A DNA stretch of 64,000 bases from positions 50,109,001 to 50,173,000 of the forward strand of contig NC_083701.1 of assembly GCF_033118175.1 (NCBI RefSeq). Reading direction: 5' to 3'. The notes under the pieces were generated by a model. The model saw nothing but the letters and a program-made list of their open reading frames with translations, did no database searches and had not been told where the DNA came from. Shown here piece after piece: positions 23,555 to 36,274 of the stretch. The stretch comes from Dama dama (taxonomy: Eukaryota; Chordata; Mammalia; Artiodactyla; Cervidae). Position numbers and translations under genes: made by a program. Positions within the stretch are counted from its first letter, which is position 1, and each line of letters begins with the position of its first letter.

Positions 23555-25212
23555 AAATATCAAATCCAACTACTTATTTATTGCCAAAGAAAGTAGCTTG
23601 TTAATATAAAATCTAGCCAACCCAAAGCACTGTGTTTGGTATATATTTACTGATACCTAATTAGTTTCTATCTAAAGACTTTAGATTATCAATTATATGA
23701 TTGTATGTTTTTTACTCATTGTGGAAGATACACCAGGAAAACAGACAGTTTACAAATAATTGTATGAATATTTTATTGCACTTACTAAGTTGTACTATGT
23801 TAAAAAGCATTCAAGGGAAACTTACAGTTGGTCTTCTCAATGGTACATAATTTTGTCTTGTCAATTAACATTTTGTCTGTATGATAGAATAGATCCAGGG
23901 TATTTTCTAGACTTGGAGAGATGGGATGGTTTCAGTGACTGTGCTATAATTCCTCTTTCAAAACAGAGGGGAATAAAGTCCTAATCTGTGGAGTGTTCCA
24001 ATTCCATAGTCAACCAAACTAGTAACCTGTCACTGAAAATGAAGAGATGTGCAAGTTCTCACAAGCTGGACCAGGAGGCTCCAGCTCACCATTGGATAGC
24101 TGTATTTTCTTCTTTTGTTAAATACCATTTACTAGTTTCATTAATAACTTAGTTTTATCCTATAGTATTATTAATAAGAGTATCATATACTTTTGAAGAG
24201 TAAGGTAGAGCTTAAATAAATTAAGAAGAAATGTGTCTTTTTAAAGAATCTCAAGTTTTGTGTAACTTGTTTATTATTACCTTAAGGGTTTTCTGCTCTG
24301 TAAAAAATGTTTAGGAGCTGATACATTAAACAAAGTGAAGCAGAAAAAAAAGCAAAACAATTTATACATACTTTTTAGCAAAATGAAAAAAGTGGGAACT
24401 TGTTGCTGCATACTAATTGTATTCATAAATTTATTTTCAATTCAATCGACCTTATCAAAGGCTACTTTCAGTAATTACCTAAGCTACTTAACAGTGTTTG
24501 AAGATGAAGAAAAAAAATGTTGTAATGTAAAACTATTGAAATGATTCAAAAATACTGATTATAATAAGCCTCTACCATTATAATTAAGTGTCATTTAAGC
24601 AGTGTATCTTAGATAACTCCTTTAAATATGGCAAAATATAAAAGTATTTGAGTCTATTAATATACAATTAAAAGTAATACTTCTGCAATATTACATTTAT
24701 TGATTTTTTTTGCTTTAAAAATATATAAACATAAATTACATCTAAAGAAAGTAGAATGTCCTCACCTAAACAAATGCAGTGGAAGGATTTTGGGTTTGTA
24801 AACACATCTTTCCAGTAAATAAAGAAGTGAAAATGCTGTGACATGGGTCAGTAGTTTCCAGACTGATTTATTGAGAACAGCAGGTGGCTAATGATCAACC
24901 TTACAAGATGGTGTCCCTGAGCAGTGTGCATGTTTTCTAGGTCAGGGTTTTAATTTTCAAAGGAAATGAAGTGTATACATAAGTAGTGAGTCTGACATAG
25001 ATTGAGTTGCATTTTCATCACCAAATTAAATATAAATCTGATAATGCAATATATACACTAAATATTGAACATGCTATTTTCAGTATAAAACGTAACATAT
25101 ATTTTAAGTCAATAGAGTTTTCAAATGAATATCCATGCAGTGAAGATATTCTTTGACTAAATAACTTTAGCTCCACAGCAATTAACAATATCAGTTGGAT
25201 AAAAAGTAGGAT
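23555..25212. other. Intronic sequence, no gene seen
   Basis: About 1.65 kb of AT-rich DNA. The short frames at 23760-23984 and 24335-24544 have no recognisable domain. Confidence 0.4.
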
Positions 25213-25224
25213 GGAAGGCAGAAT

Positions 25225-25521
25225 TTGTTGTTCCGTCGCTAAGTCATGTCCAACTCTTGGCGACACCATGGACTACAGCATGCCAGACATACCTGTCTTT
25301 CATTACCTCCCAATGTTTGCTCAAGTTCAGGTTCATTGTGTTGGTATGCCATCTAACCGTCTCATCTTCTGTTGCCTTTTCTCCTTCTGCCTTCAATCTT
25401 TCCCAGCATCGGTGCCTTTTCCAATGAGTTCGGTCTTTGCATCAGGTGGCCAAAGTATTGGAACTTCAACTTCGACATCAGTCCTTCCAAAGAATATTCA
25501 AGGTTGATTTCCTTTAGAAAA
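25225..25521 (-). mobile_element. BovB 3' fragment with perfect 12-bp TSD
   Basis: About 300 bp of BovB tail in minus orientation. The exact direct repeat GGAAGGCAGAAT at 25213-25224 and 25522-25533 defines the insertion, so the severe 5' truncation happened during integration, not by later deletion. Confidence 0.96.
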
Positions 25522-25533
25522 GGAAGGCAGAAT

Positions 25534-26457
25534 ATTCTATCCTTATTGTACAAACTGAAAGGATTTAGGAAAATCTGAATTTTAATCTCAATTAATCATT
25601 GTAAGGTATATGGCTTTATTTTCTTTTGTCATTACCTTTTCAGATTTATGTAAACAGTCAAAATTTTATTCAAATTATTTCTTATAAGTTGGCCTTTAAC
25701 AATATGACAATCAGAATCCACTAAATATGTAATAAAGTAAACCTACATTCATATTTATGTATTTAAACCACCTCCAAAAGCAGAAAATACTTTTTTGTAG
25801 CTTCAGATGAATTCAGTGAATAGTTTTGCAAAACAAATTCCCAGACTATAGGTTTGGGAATAAGTGTGAATATATATATATGTATTTCTTGAAGAAATGT
25901 CAATGACTAAATAGTGAATGTTATCTGTATGAAAACAATTTGAATGCTTGAGGTCAGCTTAATAAGAATAAATCACTAAAAATATCTATAAACTGAGTAT
26001 GGACCAGATACCTTTAAAAGTAGGCATATAATAATGGAAAATAGTTAAAAATAGAAAGTAATAGGAAAACAGTAGAACAATAATATTAAAAAGAAGCATT
26101 TTAAAACATATTGTTTAATAGGTGTGTTTAATTACTTTTCAACTTTAAATAAATGGAATGGAAAGGAACTATGTTTCATGGACTATATATATATACACAT
26201 ATATATATATATGAATATATAAAAAGTTAATTACAATTGCAATTATTAGCTATCTGCCTAAAGGGAGAATTCTTGGGTTTCTATCAGGAGATTTGTGGAT
26301 GAGTGTACATCTCCATATCTTAAGATAAAGTATTTAAAATTTTTGTTGATCCTTTTACAGAGTATTTGATACCCCACTAAGTGTTCATTAACTTATTTGT
26401 GTGTCCCAAGTATACTGAGTAAATGTGCTTATCAAATACCAAGAATACATGAAAACT
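25534..26457. other. Intronic AT-rich sequence
   Basis: No gene. A TA-dinucleotide patch lies at 26185-26220. Confidence 0.4.
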
Positions 26458-26469
26458 AAACCAATTGTT

Positions 26470-27597
26470 CCAAAAAGCAAAAGAGTTCCAGAAAAATATC
26501 TATTTTTACTTTATTGACTATGCCAAAGCCTTTGACTGTGTGGATCACAATAAACTGTAGAAAATTCTGAAAGAGATGGGAATACCTGACCACCTGACGT
26601 GCCTCTTGAGAAACCTGTATGCAGGTCAGGATGCAACAGTTAGAAATGGACATGGACCAACAGACTGGTTCCAAATAGGAAAAGGAGTACCTCAAGGCTG
26701 TAGATTGTCACCCTGCTTGTTTAACTTATATGCAGAGTATGTTATGAGAAACACTGGGCTGGAAGAAGCACAAACTGGAATCAAGATTGCCGGGAGAATT
26801 ATCAATAACCTCAGATATGCAGATGACACCATCCTTATGGCAGAAAGTGAAGAGGAACTAAAGAACCTCATGATGAAAGTGAAAGAGGAGAATGAAAAAG
26901 TTGGCTTAAAGCTCAACATTCAGAAAATGAAGATCATGGCATCTGATCCCATCACTTTATGGTAAATAGATGGGGAAACAGTGGAAACAGTGGATGACTT
27001 TATTTTTTTGGTCTCCAAAATCACTGCAGATGGTGATTGCAGCCATGAAATTGAAAGACGGTTACTCCTTGGAAGGAAAGTTATAACCAACCCAGACAGC
27101 ATATTAAAAAGCAAAGACATTACTTTGTCAACAAAGGTCCATCTAGTCAAGGCTATGCTTTTTCCAGTGGTCATGTATGGATGTGAGAGTTAGACTAGAA
27201 AGAGGGCTGAGCGCTGAAGAATTGATGCTTTTGAACTGTGGTGTTGGAGAAGACTCTTGAGAGTCCCTTGGACTGCAAGGAGATCCAATCAGTCCATCCT
27301 AAGGGAAATCGGTCCTGGGTGTTCATTGGAAGGACTGATGTTAAAGCTGAAACTCTAGTATTTTAGCCACCTGATCCGAAGAGCTGACTCATTTGAAAAG
27401 ACCTTGATGTTGGGAAAGATTGAAGGCAGGAGAAGAGGACGACAGAGGATGAGATGGTTAGATGTCATCACTGACTCAATGGACATGAGTTTGGGTAAAC
27501 TCCTGGAGTTGGTGATGGACAGGGAGGCCTGGCATGCTGCGGTTCATGGGGTCACAAAGAGTCAGACACGACTGAGTGACTGAACTGAACTGAACTG
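26470..27597 (+). mobile_element. BovB 3' 1.1 kb with TSD and intact YADD
   Basis: Plus-strand BovB beginning just inside the RT domain and ending with tandem GAACT units. A 129-codon frame at 26576-26965 holds RT motifs in order: DWFQIGKGVPQGCRLSPCLF, then NLRYADDTILMAESEEEL with YADD at 26816-26827. It opens only after an upstream stop and closes at a stop at 26963-26965. Flanking repeats AAACCAATTGTT (26458-26469) and AAACCAGTTGTT (27598-27609) differ at one base. It cannot be autonomous, because the endonuclease is absent. Confidence 0.96.
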
Positions 27598-27609
27598 AAA
27601 CCAGTTGTT

Positions 27610-30600
27610 TAAAATTAAAAGAACTTTTTTAGAAAAGTCCATTTGAAATGTATGAACAGTTAATTCCATCTGTTTCTTTCTCATCAATTCCAAACTACAG
27701 GAAACTATCAGTTTGTTTTCTGTCTCTGCCTCATGGTTCCTTCCTCCTCTAATTCCTAGAACCTCACCCAGGACTTAATTCTCAAACTGACAAATTTGCT
27801 CTGCATTGTGATTCAAACAGTTGTGTTGGATGACTAGTATCCATGTGGATGAAGGTCTCTCCAACACTCTAGTACAGTCTATCTAACACTAAAGTTCATC
27901 CTGTACATAAAGCTGATGCAGAAACCCCTGAAGAAATAAAGATTTTTCAGGGAGGGAGTACCTTCCAAATTATAAGAATAGTCTGCACAGGATTCCAAAC
28001 ATTAGAGAGCAGGGAAATATGAGACCATAAAAGAACTGAGGAGAAGCAGTCATAGAGATGAAAAGAAGTAACAGTTATGGACTCATGGACGAGAAGAGAA
28101 GGAGGTATTGGAATTCCAGGGGGGCAACTGCACAATTTTTGCATTATTGTTTGGTACAATCTGTTTTTCTTCCTTGTTCATTTTTTAAAAAACAAATATA
28201 ATGATGTTTCTTTATAATATATGGTACTTCTTATGAAGTACATGATTACTGTAGCTTAAAAGCAAAGATTTTAATAGGCACAAATAAATAGGTGAAGTAT
28301 CACAATTTTTCCTGTGGTCAATTTTATTTTGTAACCAATTAAGTAAGCTCAGATTTATGGTATTCTGTTAAAGATCTGCAGCTCTGAGTCCCACATAAAC
28401 CTTGGCAAAAAAACAAGGCCCTGTAGTCTTTAGAACCTACTGCTAGGTTAATTACCCTTAATTAACTTGTATATCTTATTAAAGACAAAAAAGTGTTACA
28501 CTTGACTCTGTCTTCTGCTGAATCCCTAGCTGCTTCCCAGGTATGTCTACTGCTTTCCTCTGCAGTTCAAATAGAAAATTCTTGTTTCTGTTTTCAATGC
28601 GAATGTTGCCAATAGAAACCTGGATGCAAAGGCGATACCCTGGATCTAAATCCCTTTCTCTCTTTGCTCTCTGTACCAGACCTTTTAAAGGATAACTGGT
28701 GTTTCCAAAGCGATTCATGGCTCAAAAATTCAAGTTAGTTAGCAAGTAATCTCACATCTTCCATATATCTACTATCTCAGGTTCTTTTTTTTTTTTTCAC
28801 ATTTCAGCCAGTAGCCACCTTTAAAATTTAATAAGAGACAAAGGGATTTCAAACACAATTTTAAGTAGTAGTTTTCTTTCAGTTAATTAGTAGTTAGCAA
28901 AAATAGCAACAGGGAAAATTGTATCTAATTTATATATTTATTTTCTTGTAACAGGCAGTATCTATAAAGTAGAAGAGGAAATGGGTAGACTGATGATTAT
29001 GGATGTAGGCTGCAATAATTGAAGGACAGCTATTATCAGGGCATGTTGATCAGACAGTTCTGTATGATGCCAAATCAGAAACAAATCTTTCCATTTGCCA
29101 AGTGCTAGATTTATGTCTCAAAACACAAATCTGACATATTTTGTTTCATGCAGTGATGGGAATGAAAATGTGGGGTTATAACTACAAATTAGAATCAGAC
29201 ACAAAATAAAATTATCTAGTTTGCTTTGAGTTACCTAGAGAGATGGACCTTTGTGCTTTTACTGTTAATTTCTAAACTATTTAAATTTTTAACCATTATG
29301 AATGTCTCTGGGGAGTCATAAGTAGACTCTGTGCTATGTATTGTAAAGCTTTAATGGTGCCTTATGTAATATCTTGAACAAATTTGCTAATTTCCAGGTG
29401 ATTACAACTCTACTTACCTTTTGCTATGGTAGCTATAATGTAATTTGTTAGTTTTTATTTGAGAATGCCTCTAAATCATTCATCGAAGTCTGTATTATCG
29501 CCAGTGTGCTTTTAAAAATAAAAATACTCTATTTCATTGTGTAGAATTTTTTTGTACATAGCATTAAATTTTTAAATTAAAAACCAACCATAGAGAAAAA
29601 GTGTAATTTTTGGTTTATTCAGTATTTTCAAATAAGTGAAGCCATAAGAAGACACTGGATTGTAGGTTTCACTAGGGAAGCTGCTTCTTTAGATTTATAA
29701 AATCAGTTTAATTAAAGTAGAAATAGTACCTAAGGGAACATTTGACCATAAAATTGTAATATAAATATGTCAATGTTATTTTTTAATCATCTCAGCATCT
29801 TTAAGCATATCATTTTAGTTATACATGTTTTTAGCATTGATATTTGAATGGAAACAGCTGAATTTACATATTCCAGATCATGTGTCAATATTAGACAAAC
29901 TGAACTTAACTAGACAGTTTTCTTTCCAATATTTCTCTCTGTTACTCTGCATTAGAGGTTAATTTTTTTCCTTGGTGGTTTGAAAGGAAAAGCACTCAAA
30001 GACAGACATCTAAGAGATTCACCTAGAACCAACAAGAGAACTTACATGACCAAGAATAAACCTTGGCTATTTAAAGCCCTTGAAACAGTTAAGTTATTTG
30101 TTACTGTAGCAACATCTAATCTATTCATATAATATGATGGTTGAATTTTATTTAAAGTATAACTGTTTCATTAAATTTTTAACTGGAAATATTTAAAGCT
30201 TAGGTGATACACTAATGGAACATAGAATATCTGGTGTTCTAAACTAGCTAATATTTCAGAGGAAATTAGTTTACTGATTAAAAATAATAAAACAAAGATA
30301 TTATATCATTATTTTCAAGTTTTCCTGATAAAACATGATGAAATTTATTTCAGAGAAGTTTGTGTACCCAATTATATGAATTTTCAATGGAATTTTAGTA
30401 TTTTAACTACAGTGTTTCCATATCAATAAAGGTGTTTATTTTTGTGACGGTTCAGTTTAAATAAATCCCTATCAAATTATTAAAATATTCTACTTAATAA
30501 GTAAAAAATGCTCAGTTTTGTTTAGTGATTCCATAATAGGAAAAACAAAATGAGGAAATTCTGTTGTTTTTGCTTACGATATGTTGACAAAATGTGTATT

Positions 30601-31411
30601 ACTATTTAGTTCATTACTTCATCTATCAACCAAAAAGAACACTGTTTAATTTTTTTTTAATTTCATATCCTACATATTCAGCCTTGAAGTACTTAATTCT
30701 ATTCACTCCTCTGCATTTAAAAATAGTAGTTGTTTTGAAGTAGTTATTAAATATGTATGTAGGGGGATACAATTTTAAAAACTTTCATTTTAGTTATGGA
30801 ATTTTGGATTCTTGGTTGTCTTCATGTGTAGATATTTTCTTTCATCTTTATTAATATTACTTATAACTGAAAATTCTCTTCTGGCTATTTAAATAAAACT
30901 ATTCATTGATAAATTCATTGTGTCTTTTCTAATTTATGATTTGAGTAAAAATACATGATGATTATATGACCCAAATTCAAGTTCTTAATATTATTAAGCT
31001 AAATATTTGAGTTGTTATAAATCCATCATCTAGTAACTTTCAGTTTAGAGACAAACTCACTTTGTTGTCACAGATTGCCTGGTAAATATACGTTTTGTTG
31101 AGTGAAATAAAAGACCTGAATTTTCTTTTTAAAGTATACATTGATGTTAAAGTTTCTGTTCAGTTCAGTTTTAAGAAAATTGTTTAAATCGTATTCTTAC
31201 TACTATGCAGTTCTAAGATTGATGATAAAGATAGACAAGCTCTCTGCTTGCTTGGATCTGATGTTCTAAAGGAAGGGCTTCTGAAATTACTACATTAGTA
31301 AATAAAGGAAATAGCTTCAAAAGCAGAAAAAATGTAACTATTAAAGTAGCATAATGTGCTAGAGGGGGGAGGGTGTGTTATGGGTCAACCAACTACAGTC
31401 ATGTGCCTGCC
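27610..31411. other. Longest repeat-poor intronic stretch
   Basis: About 3.8 kb with almost no recognisable ruminant-specific repeats. This is the largest such gap in the first 60 kb and therefore the likeliest place for constrained non-coding sequence, though nothing specific can be shown. A minus frame at 28479-28718 (79 codons) is discussed under rejected items. A T-run lies at about 28785-28797. Confidence 0.45.
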
Positions 31412-31412
31412 C

Positions 31413-31602
31413 GTGTGCTCAGTCACTTCCCACTCTTTGTGACCCCCTGAACAGTAGCCCGCCAGGCTCCTCTGTCCATGGCATTCTCCAGGCAAGAATA
31501 CTGGAGTGGGTTGCCATTGCCTACTCCAGGGGATCTTCTAAGTCTCCTGTGTTTCCTGCATTGGCAGACAGATTCTTTACCACTGTACCACCTGCGAAGC
31601 CC
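31413..31602 (-). mobile_element. Bov-tA SINE
   Basis: Minus-strand copy from GTGTGCTCAGTCACTTCCCA (left, 3' end) to the tRNA-like head ending CACCTGCGAAGCCC. It has a few small deletions near AGGGGATCTTCTAAGTCTCC. Confidence 0.92.
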
Positions 31603-32207
31603 AGTATAGTTATATACAAGGACTAAATTTTTGATTGAATAGTGAAGATGAGGCTAACTAACCAGAGGACCACCTGGGGAAATGGCATTCAAGCTCGATG
31701 AATGTTAAATGTAAAGGCCCTGTGATGGCAAATAATTTCCCATGTTTAAGGAAAAAGAAACAGTGCGACTCAAGTGTGAAGGTAAAGTTGCTTTGTATGA
31801 GATGAGTCAGAAGGGTGGACCAAGATCAGAATTTCTAGGCCTTCTGAGGACTGAGTAAGGAGTCAAAATTTAATTGAAGGTTAATGAAAAGTAAAGCATG
31901 GTAGTGACATGTCTGTTGGAAAAAGAATGCTTTGGCTACTGGATAAGAAGCAGTTTGTAAGAATGCTTCGTAGAATCAAAATAAAGGACTGCTGCATGGT
32001 CTATGTGAGACCATGGGCACCTGTCTGTTACCATAAGAGCAGAAATTTTAAAAAATGAACAAATTTAGGATGGATTTTAGAGGCAGAAGATTTGCAAATT
32101 CATTAGGATTCTGGGAGTGAGGAGAATAGAGAGTTAAAAGATGACGCTTCAATGTTTGACAGACTCATGAGTAATGGTGCCATTTGATGTGATGTATTGC
32201 AGAATAG

Positions 32208-32421
32208 GCGTTTCCCCAGTGGTGGCTCAGTGGTAGAGAATCTGCCTGTGATTCAGGAGAGGCAGGGGACTCAGAAGATCCCCTGGAGAAGGAAATGGCA
32301 AACTACTCCAGTATTCTTGCCTGGGAAATACTATAGACAGAGGAGCCTGGCAGTCTACAGTCCCTAGGGTTGCAAAGAGTCGAACATGACTGAAGTGACT
32401 AAGGATGCACACACACACTTA
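32208..32421 (+). mobile_element. Bov-tA SINE
   Basis: Plus-strand copy with a CGTTTCCCCAGTGGTGGCTC head and a tail of AAGTGACTAAGGATG followed by a short CA run. The 7-bp repeat AGAATAG at 32201-32207 and 32422-32428 is a likely TSD. Confidence 0.93.
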
Positions 32422-32474
32422 AGAATAGAGGAAAGACATACCTGTGAAGAGGACATTAAAAATTCTTATTTGGA

Positions 32475-32644
32475 GAGGGGTTGGGGCGGGAGCGTTGGGG
32501 CGGGTGTGTGTGGGGGTTTCCCAGCGGCTGCAATGGGCAGCAGTCTTGAGGAGGCAATTTCGCAGGTCCTTTGGCAGACCTCCTCCCCTCAGCAGCTGCA
32601 GGGGCCCTTAAGACACTGGGACCCGGCCTGTGTAACATCGAGAG
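32475..32644 (+). other. GC-rich leader next to the RAN pseudogene
   Basis: About 170 bp of GC- and CpG-richer sequence (for example GGGGCGGGAGCGTTGGGGCG) in an otherwise AT-rich intron. It ends exactly where RAN coding homology begins. It may be the 5' UTR of the source transcript carried along by retrotransposition, or an unrelated insert. I do not recognise it as the usual RAN leader. Confidence 0.45.
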
Positions 32645-33620
32645 ATTACTGCCCAACAAGAACTCCAAGTTCATTTCAAACTTGTATTGGTTGGTGCTGG
32701 TGATACGGAAAGAATACATTTGTGCAAGATCATCTGACTGGTGAATTTGAGAAGTATATTGTTGAGGTCCATCTCCTTGTGCTCCATACCAATAGAGGAC
32801 CAGTTAAGTTCAATGTATGGGATACAGCTGGTCAGGAGAAATTTGGTGAAATGAGAGTTGGCCATTATATCCAAGCTCAGTGTGCCGTTATTATGTTTGA
32901 TGTAATATCAAGTTACGTACAAGAATATGCCTAACTGGCATAAACATCTGGTAGGAGTGTGTGAGAACATCCCCATTGTGTTGTGTGGCAACAAAGTGGA
33001 TATTAAGGACCAAAAGATTAAGGCAAAGTCAAGTTGTCTTCCACAGAAAGAAGAATCTTCAGTACTATGACATTTCTGCCAGAAGTAACTAAAGCTTTGA
33101 AAAACCTTTCCTCTGTCTTGCTAGAAAACTGATCAGAGACCCTAACTTGGAATTTGTCACCATGCCCACTCTCATCCCGCCAGAGGTGGTCATGGGTCCA
33201 GCCTTGGAAATGGCAGTACAAGCACAATTTAAAGATTGCTCAGACAAATGCTTTCCTGTGAGAAAGTGAAGCTGGGGCCCAACATCCAAAGTCTAGTGTT
33301 ATCAGCAACTGTGACCTGAACTGAACTGTCCTGTGTTATCAGTGATGCAGTGTGTTTGCCGTTTTATTATATAGGGAAGCAGAACGTGTGCTTCCTCTTT
33401 GGATGCTGAAGGAGATGGATGGGTTTTGGAGTGAATATGGCAGTTAAAAAAATATCCTTATATTTAGGTGTTTTAGAACACAGTTTCTTCTTTGAGTTTC
33501 AAATATAAGACTGCTATAGTCACATGACATATTGAGAGGTGGGAGCTTGTTTTTGTCATTCCCATTCCTTTTTGTTTTGAATCAGGGTAAAGTTGTATTT
33601 CAAATATCTAAAAAAAAAAA
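32645..33620 (+). pseudogene. RAN: RAN processed pseudogene
   Basis: An intronless, disabled copy of the Ran GTPase mRNA (the parent drives nuclear transport and spindle assembly). Homology starts where the initiator ATG has become ATT (32645-32647). The P-loop region around 32690-32715 is destroyed and out of frame. An open piece at 32722-32934 keeps HLTGEFEK, TNRGP, FNVWDTAGQEKF (switch II) and YIQAQCA, but about five residues near switch I are missing. A frameshift near 32905-32935 then breaks the reading frame. NKVD (GTP-base binding) survives in another frame near 32990-33002. The codons for the acidic C-terminal tail are deleted just before TGTGAGAAAGTGAAG (about 33256-33270). The 3' UTR follows to AAAGTTGTATTTCAAATATC and an A-run at 33610-33620, the mark of retrotransposition by L1 machinery. 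It is a dead copy. Confidence 0.95.
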
Positions 33621-33715
33621 ATTTTTTTGATTCAGAGTTTGAGTTTAAGACACCTATTTGAAACCCAAATGGGGATGTTGAGTAGAAAATTTGGATATAG
33701 TAGGTAGCATTGAAA

Positions 33716-36260
33716 AACAAGCAGCACTTGGACGTGGACAGTGGGATTGTTGCTTTAGGTTCTGCTTTGATATACTGCTACATGATGTTAACTGCTGCCT
33801 TCATTTCTGCTACCATTGAATTTTTTCCTGATGTTGACATTCAGCAGGGCTTTGATATTCTGCACTGATGATTGCTGCCACTTGGTTTTTCAGAGCCTAA
33901 GCATTGTGTCCCCCCAAACACTGTTTCCTCTGCTCTGGATTTAATTTTGGTGGATTATTAGAGGTTGCTGCATCCTCTCTGATACTCCACAAGAGATATG
34001 AACCTTGTGATGTTTGGAAGTATTTTCCGTCTTAATTATCTGTAAAAGCTCAAGCTCTTCTAGGACAATACATACTGCTTCTCAAAGGAGTATTGTATTG
34101 ATGCTGCTGAGGGGTTGAGAGTATTAGGATGAGAAGGGACTTTGACAATCTTGGAGTTCAGCTTACTGACTTTTTGTTGCAGGAAACTGTAATGAGGATG
34201 ATAAGAGGTATATGAAACATAATGTTGGTATAATAGATAAAGACATTTAAATAAAATGTAAACTATATTATGGGTTATAAGTTTATGAAGAAAAGTAAAA
34301 CAGGGAAAGATGACAGACAGTGTGGTGAGGAGATAACATTTTAGACATAGTGTTCAGCCTTTATACCAAGAAGGTGTGGCAGGAGGAGTGAGGGAGAGAG
34401 CCTTGCAGGTACATTGGAGAAGGCATTCCAGGATAAAGGGTTACTAAGAATTACTAAGTGCTAGAAACTTGGCCATCTCTAGAGCCATTTAAGTAAAGCC
34501 CTTCCATTCCCTCTGGATTGGAAGCTCATCTGGAATGGGTTCAAGAGGAAAAGTTAGACAAGAAATGAAAAAAGTATGTTGAGGGAGTCCTTTCCAAGAG
34601 TCATTTTGATGGGAAGCAGAGAAACGGAGCTGCAGGGAATGAGAGCACGCTCGCTGTGGGTGTCTCAGTGAGAGTGTGAACTATTTAATTGGAAGTGAAT
34701 ATTTTATACACAGAGTAAAGATGAATGTTGTATAATAATGTTTTAGTATAATATACCTGAAATATTTTTGATTGTTAATCTGTTCCAAGTTGATTCGGGT
34801 AAATGGCTTTCAAATCTCCTTTTTTAATTGTGACAATTTAGAATATTTATATTGTAGTCATAATACCCAACCCTATTATAAGTAACTGAGGTAAATTGTG
34901 CCAAATTACTAGAAATATTTCTAGTGATATCTAATCTCTAAATTCTCATGTGAAAGTGAAGGTAAGGAAATCCTTAAAAAATTCCCTCTTTTCACCATTT
35001 TTTTTTTACTGACATATCATGTTATCACACTTTTTCTTTTTCTTGATGAGAAAAAATTGGTTGCTTTTTCTTGAAGGTTAGGTGTTGACCTTTAATGTAA
35101 TTCAACATACATTTACTGAACACTTGTTATGTGCTTGTTCTATAAACACTGAATTTCAAATGAAGACCCAGCCTTCAGGAAATTATAGTATAGTTCAATG
35201 GCCAAGTTGGTTGGTAGTGTTTTCACAAATCCAGAATTTTCTTTGAAGTTAATGTACAAGATTTTCAAATTATTCTAACATAAATTTGCATTATACACAT
35301 GGAAATAGAAGGTGGCCAATAAACATCTGCTTATAAATTATTTGTGTGAAGCTTTCATATGTAAAGTCGAGTAACAGAAGATTTGAAGAGACAGTAAAAT
35401 TTAGGAATTTGCAGATAGAGCTCTTTGGAAAAAATAATTCAATCCAGTTCTTTAAGATAAAAATAATATAAAATTTCTATAGAAAAGTTTTATTTTTGAT
35501 ATAATGGGGGACCTTGAGCTGCATATATTCTTTGACAAATACCCAGGGTATTAATTGTGGTAATCTTAGGAAGTTTGTTTACAAAATTACCTCATTTGGA
35601 AATTAGAGGTAGAGTGGGAAGTAGTTTGTCTATCTAGACTATGCACTATTCTCACTGAACACAAGTGGAAAGAATGAAATGACTCTGAGCCTTCCAGGCT
35701 AATGTAACCAACAATACCAAGAGTGTATTTTTCAATGTCAGAAATATATAGCATTTACTTTGCAAAATATCACCTTCAAAAGAACTACGACATTTTGAGA
35801 ATATCTTGGGAAAATTATTAGAGTGCTTTTCACTTGTAATGTTGAAGCTTTGCTAAACTTGAAAAAAAAAAAATGAAGATGAAAATTTGGAAATAACCTC
35901 AGCTCACAACTCTCCTTTATCATTTTCTTCCATCAAATGTTATATACATCACTAGTGCTAGGTGTGGAAGCTTCATTCTTGCAGAATTTTAAATTGCTGA
36001 AAAATTAGAATGCTTAATTCTATTCCATATTATAAGTTGAGAGAATAGATGATACAGATCTCTAAATATTTTGACCTCTGTGAGATATTTAGATTGATTA
36101 ATGTGCCTAATACTTTATATTAAATAACTTCATGGATACAATTAAACTGATTTGCCCTTTAGGCAACCAGAAGGGTTAGTTATTACTGAGCACAAGTCTA
36201 GAATCTGAAAATACTCTTTTAAATGGGAAAATCTTAAATATAATATAGATATTAATATAT
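33716..36260. other. Intronic sequence with possible old repeats
   Basis: No gene. Two stretches look like decayed ancient repeats: about 34330-34520 (GCCTTGCAGGTACATTGGAG) and about 35100-35190 (ACATTTACTGAACACTTGTT, similar to MIR or related elements). A short A-run lies at 35862-35873. Confidence 0.4.
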
Positions 36261-36274
36261 ATGTGCTTTTTTAA

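Larger units (their letters stand above)
31640..33715 (+). repeat. Possible ancient interspersed repeat, interrupted twice
   Basis: The flanks 31640-32200 and about 33630-33715 read like successive parts of one very old mammalian repeat: AAAGGCCCTGTGATGGCAAA, then TTAAAAGATGACGCTTCAAT, then GAGTTTAAGACACCTATTTG and GGGGATGTTGAGTAG. The Bov-tA and the RAN pseudogene sit between them. I cannot name the family, and the call rests on remembered texture only. Confidence 0.4.

Noticed and set aside
26576..26965. BovB RT fragment with intact YADD as an active enzyme
   Set aside because: Stops bound the frame on both sides and the endonuclease is absent, so no active retrotransposon protein can be made.
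28479..28718. Minus-strand 79-codon open frame with non-repetitive composition
   Set aside because: No domain, splice sites or promoter that I recognise; opposite to the apparent gene. Length is within chance for 64 kb. Kept out of the gene list.
32386..32703. 105-codon plus frame overlapping the GC-rich leader
   Set aside because: It spans a SINE tail, the leader and the damaged RAN start in the wrong frame, so it is a chance frame across unrelated pieces.
32722..32934. RAN-like 70-codon open frame as a functional small GTPase
   Set aside because: The P-loop and C-terminal half are missing from the frame and an A-run follows the 3' UTR; this is a processed pseudogene.
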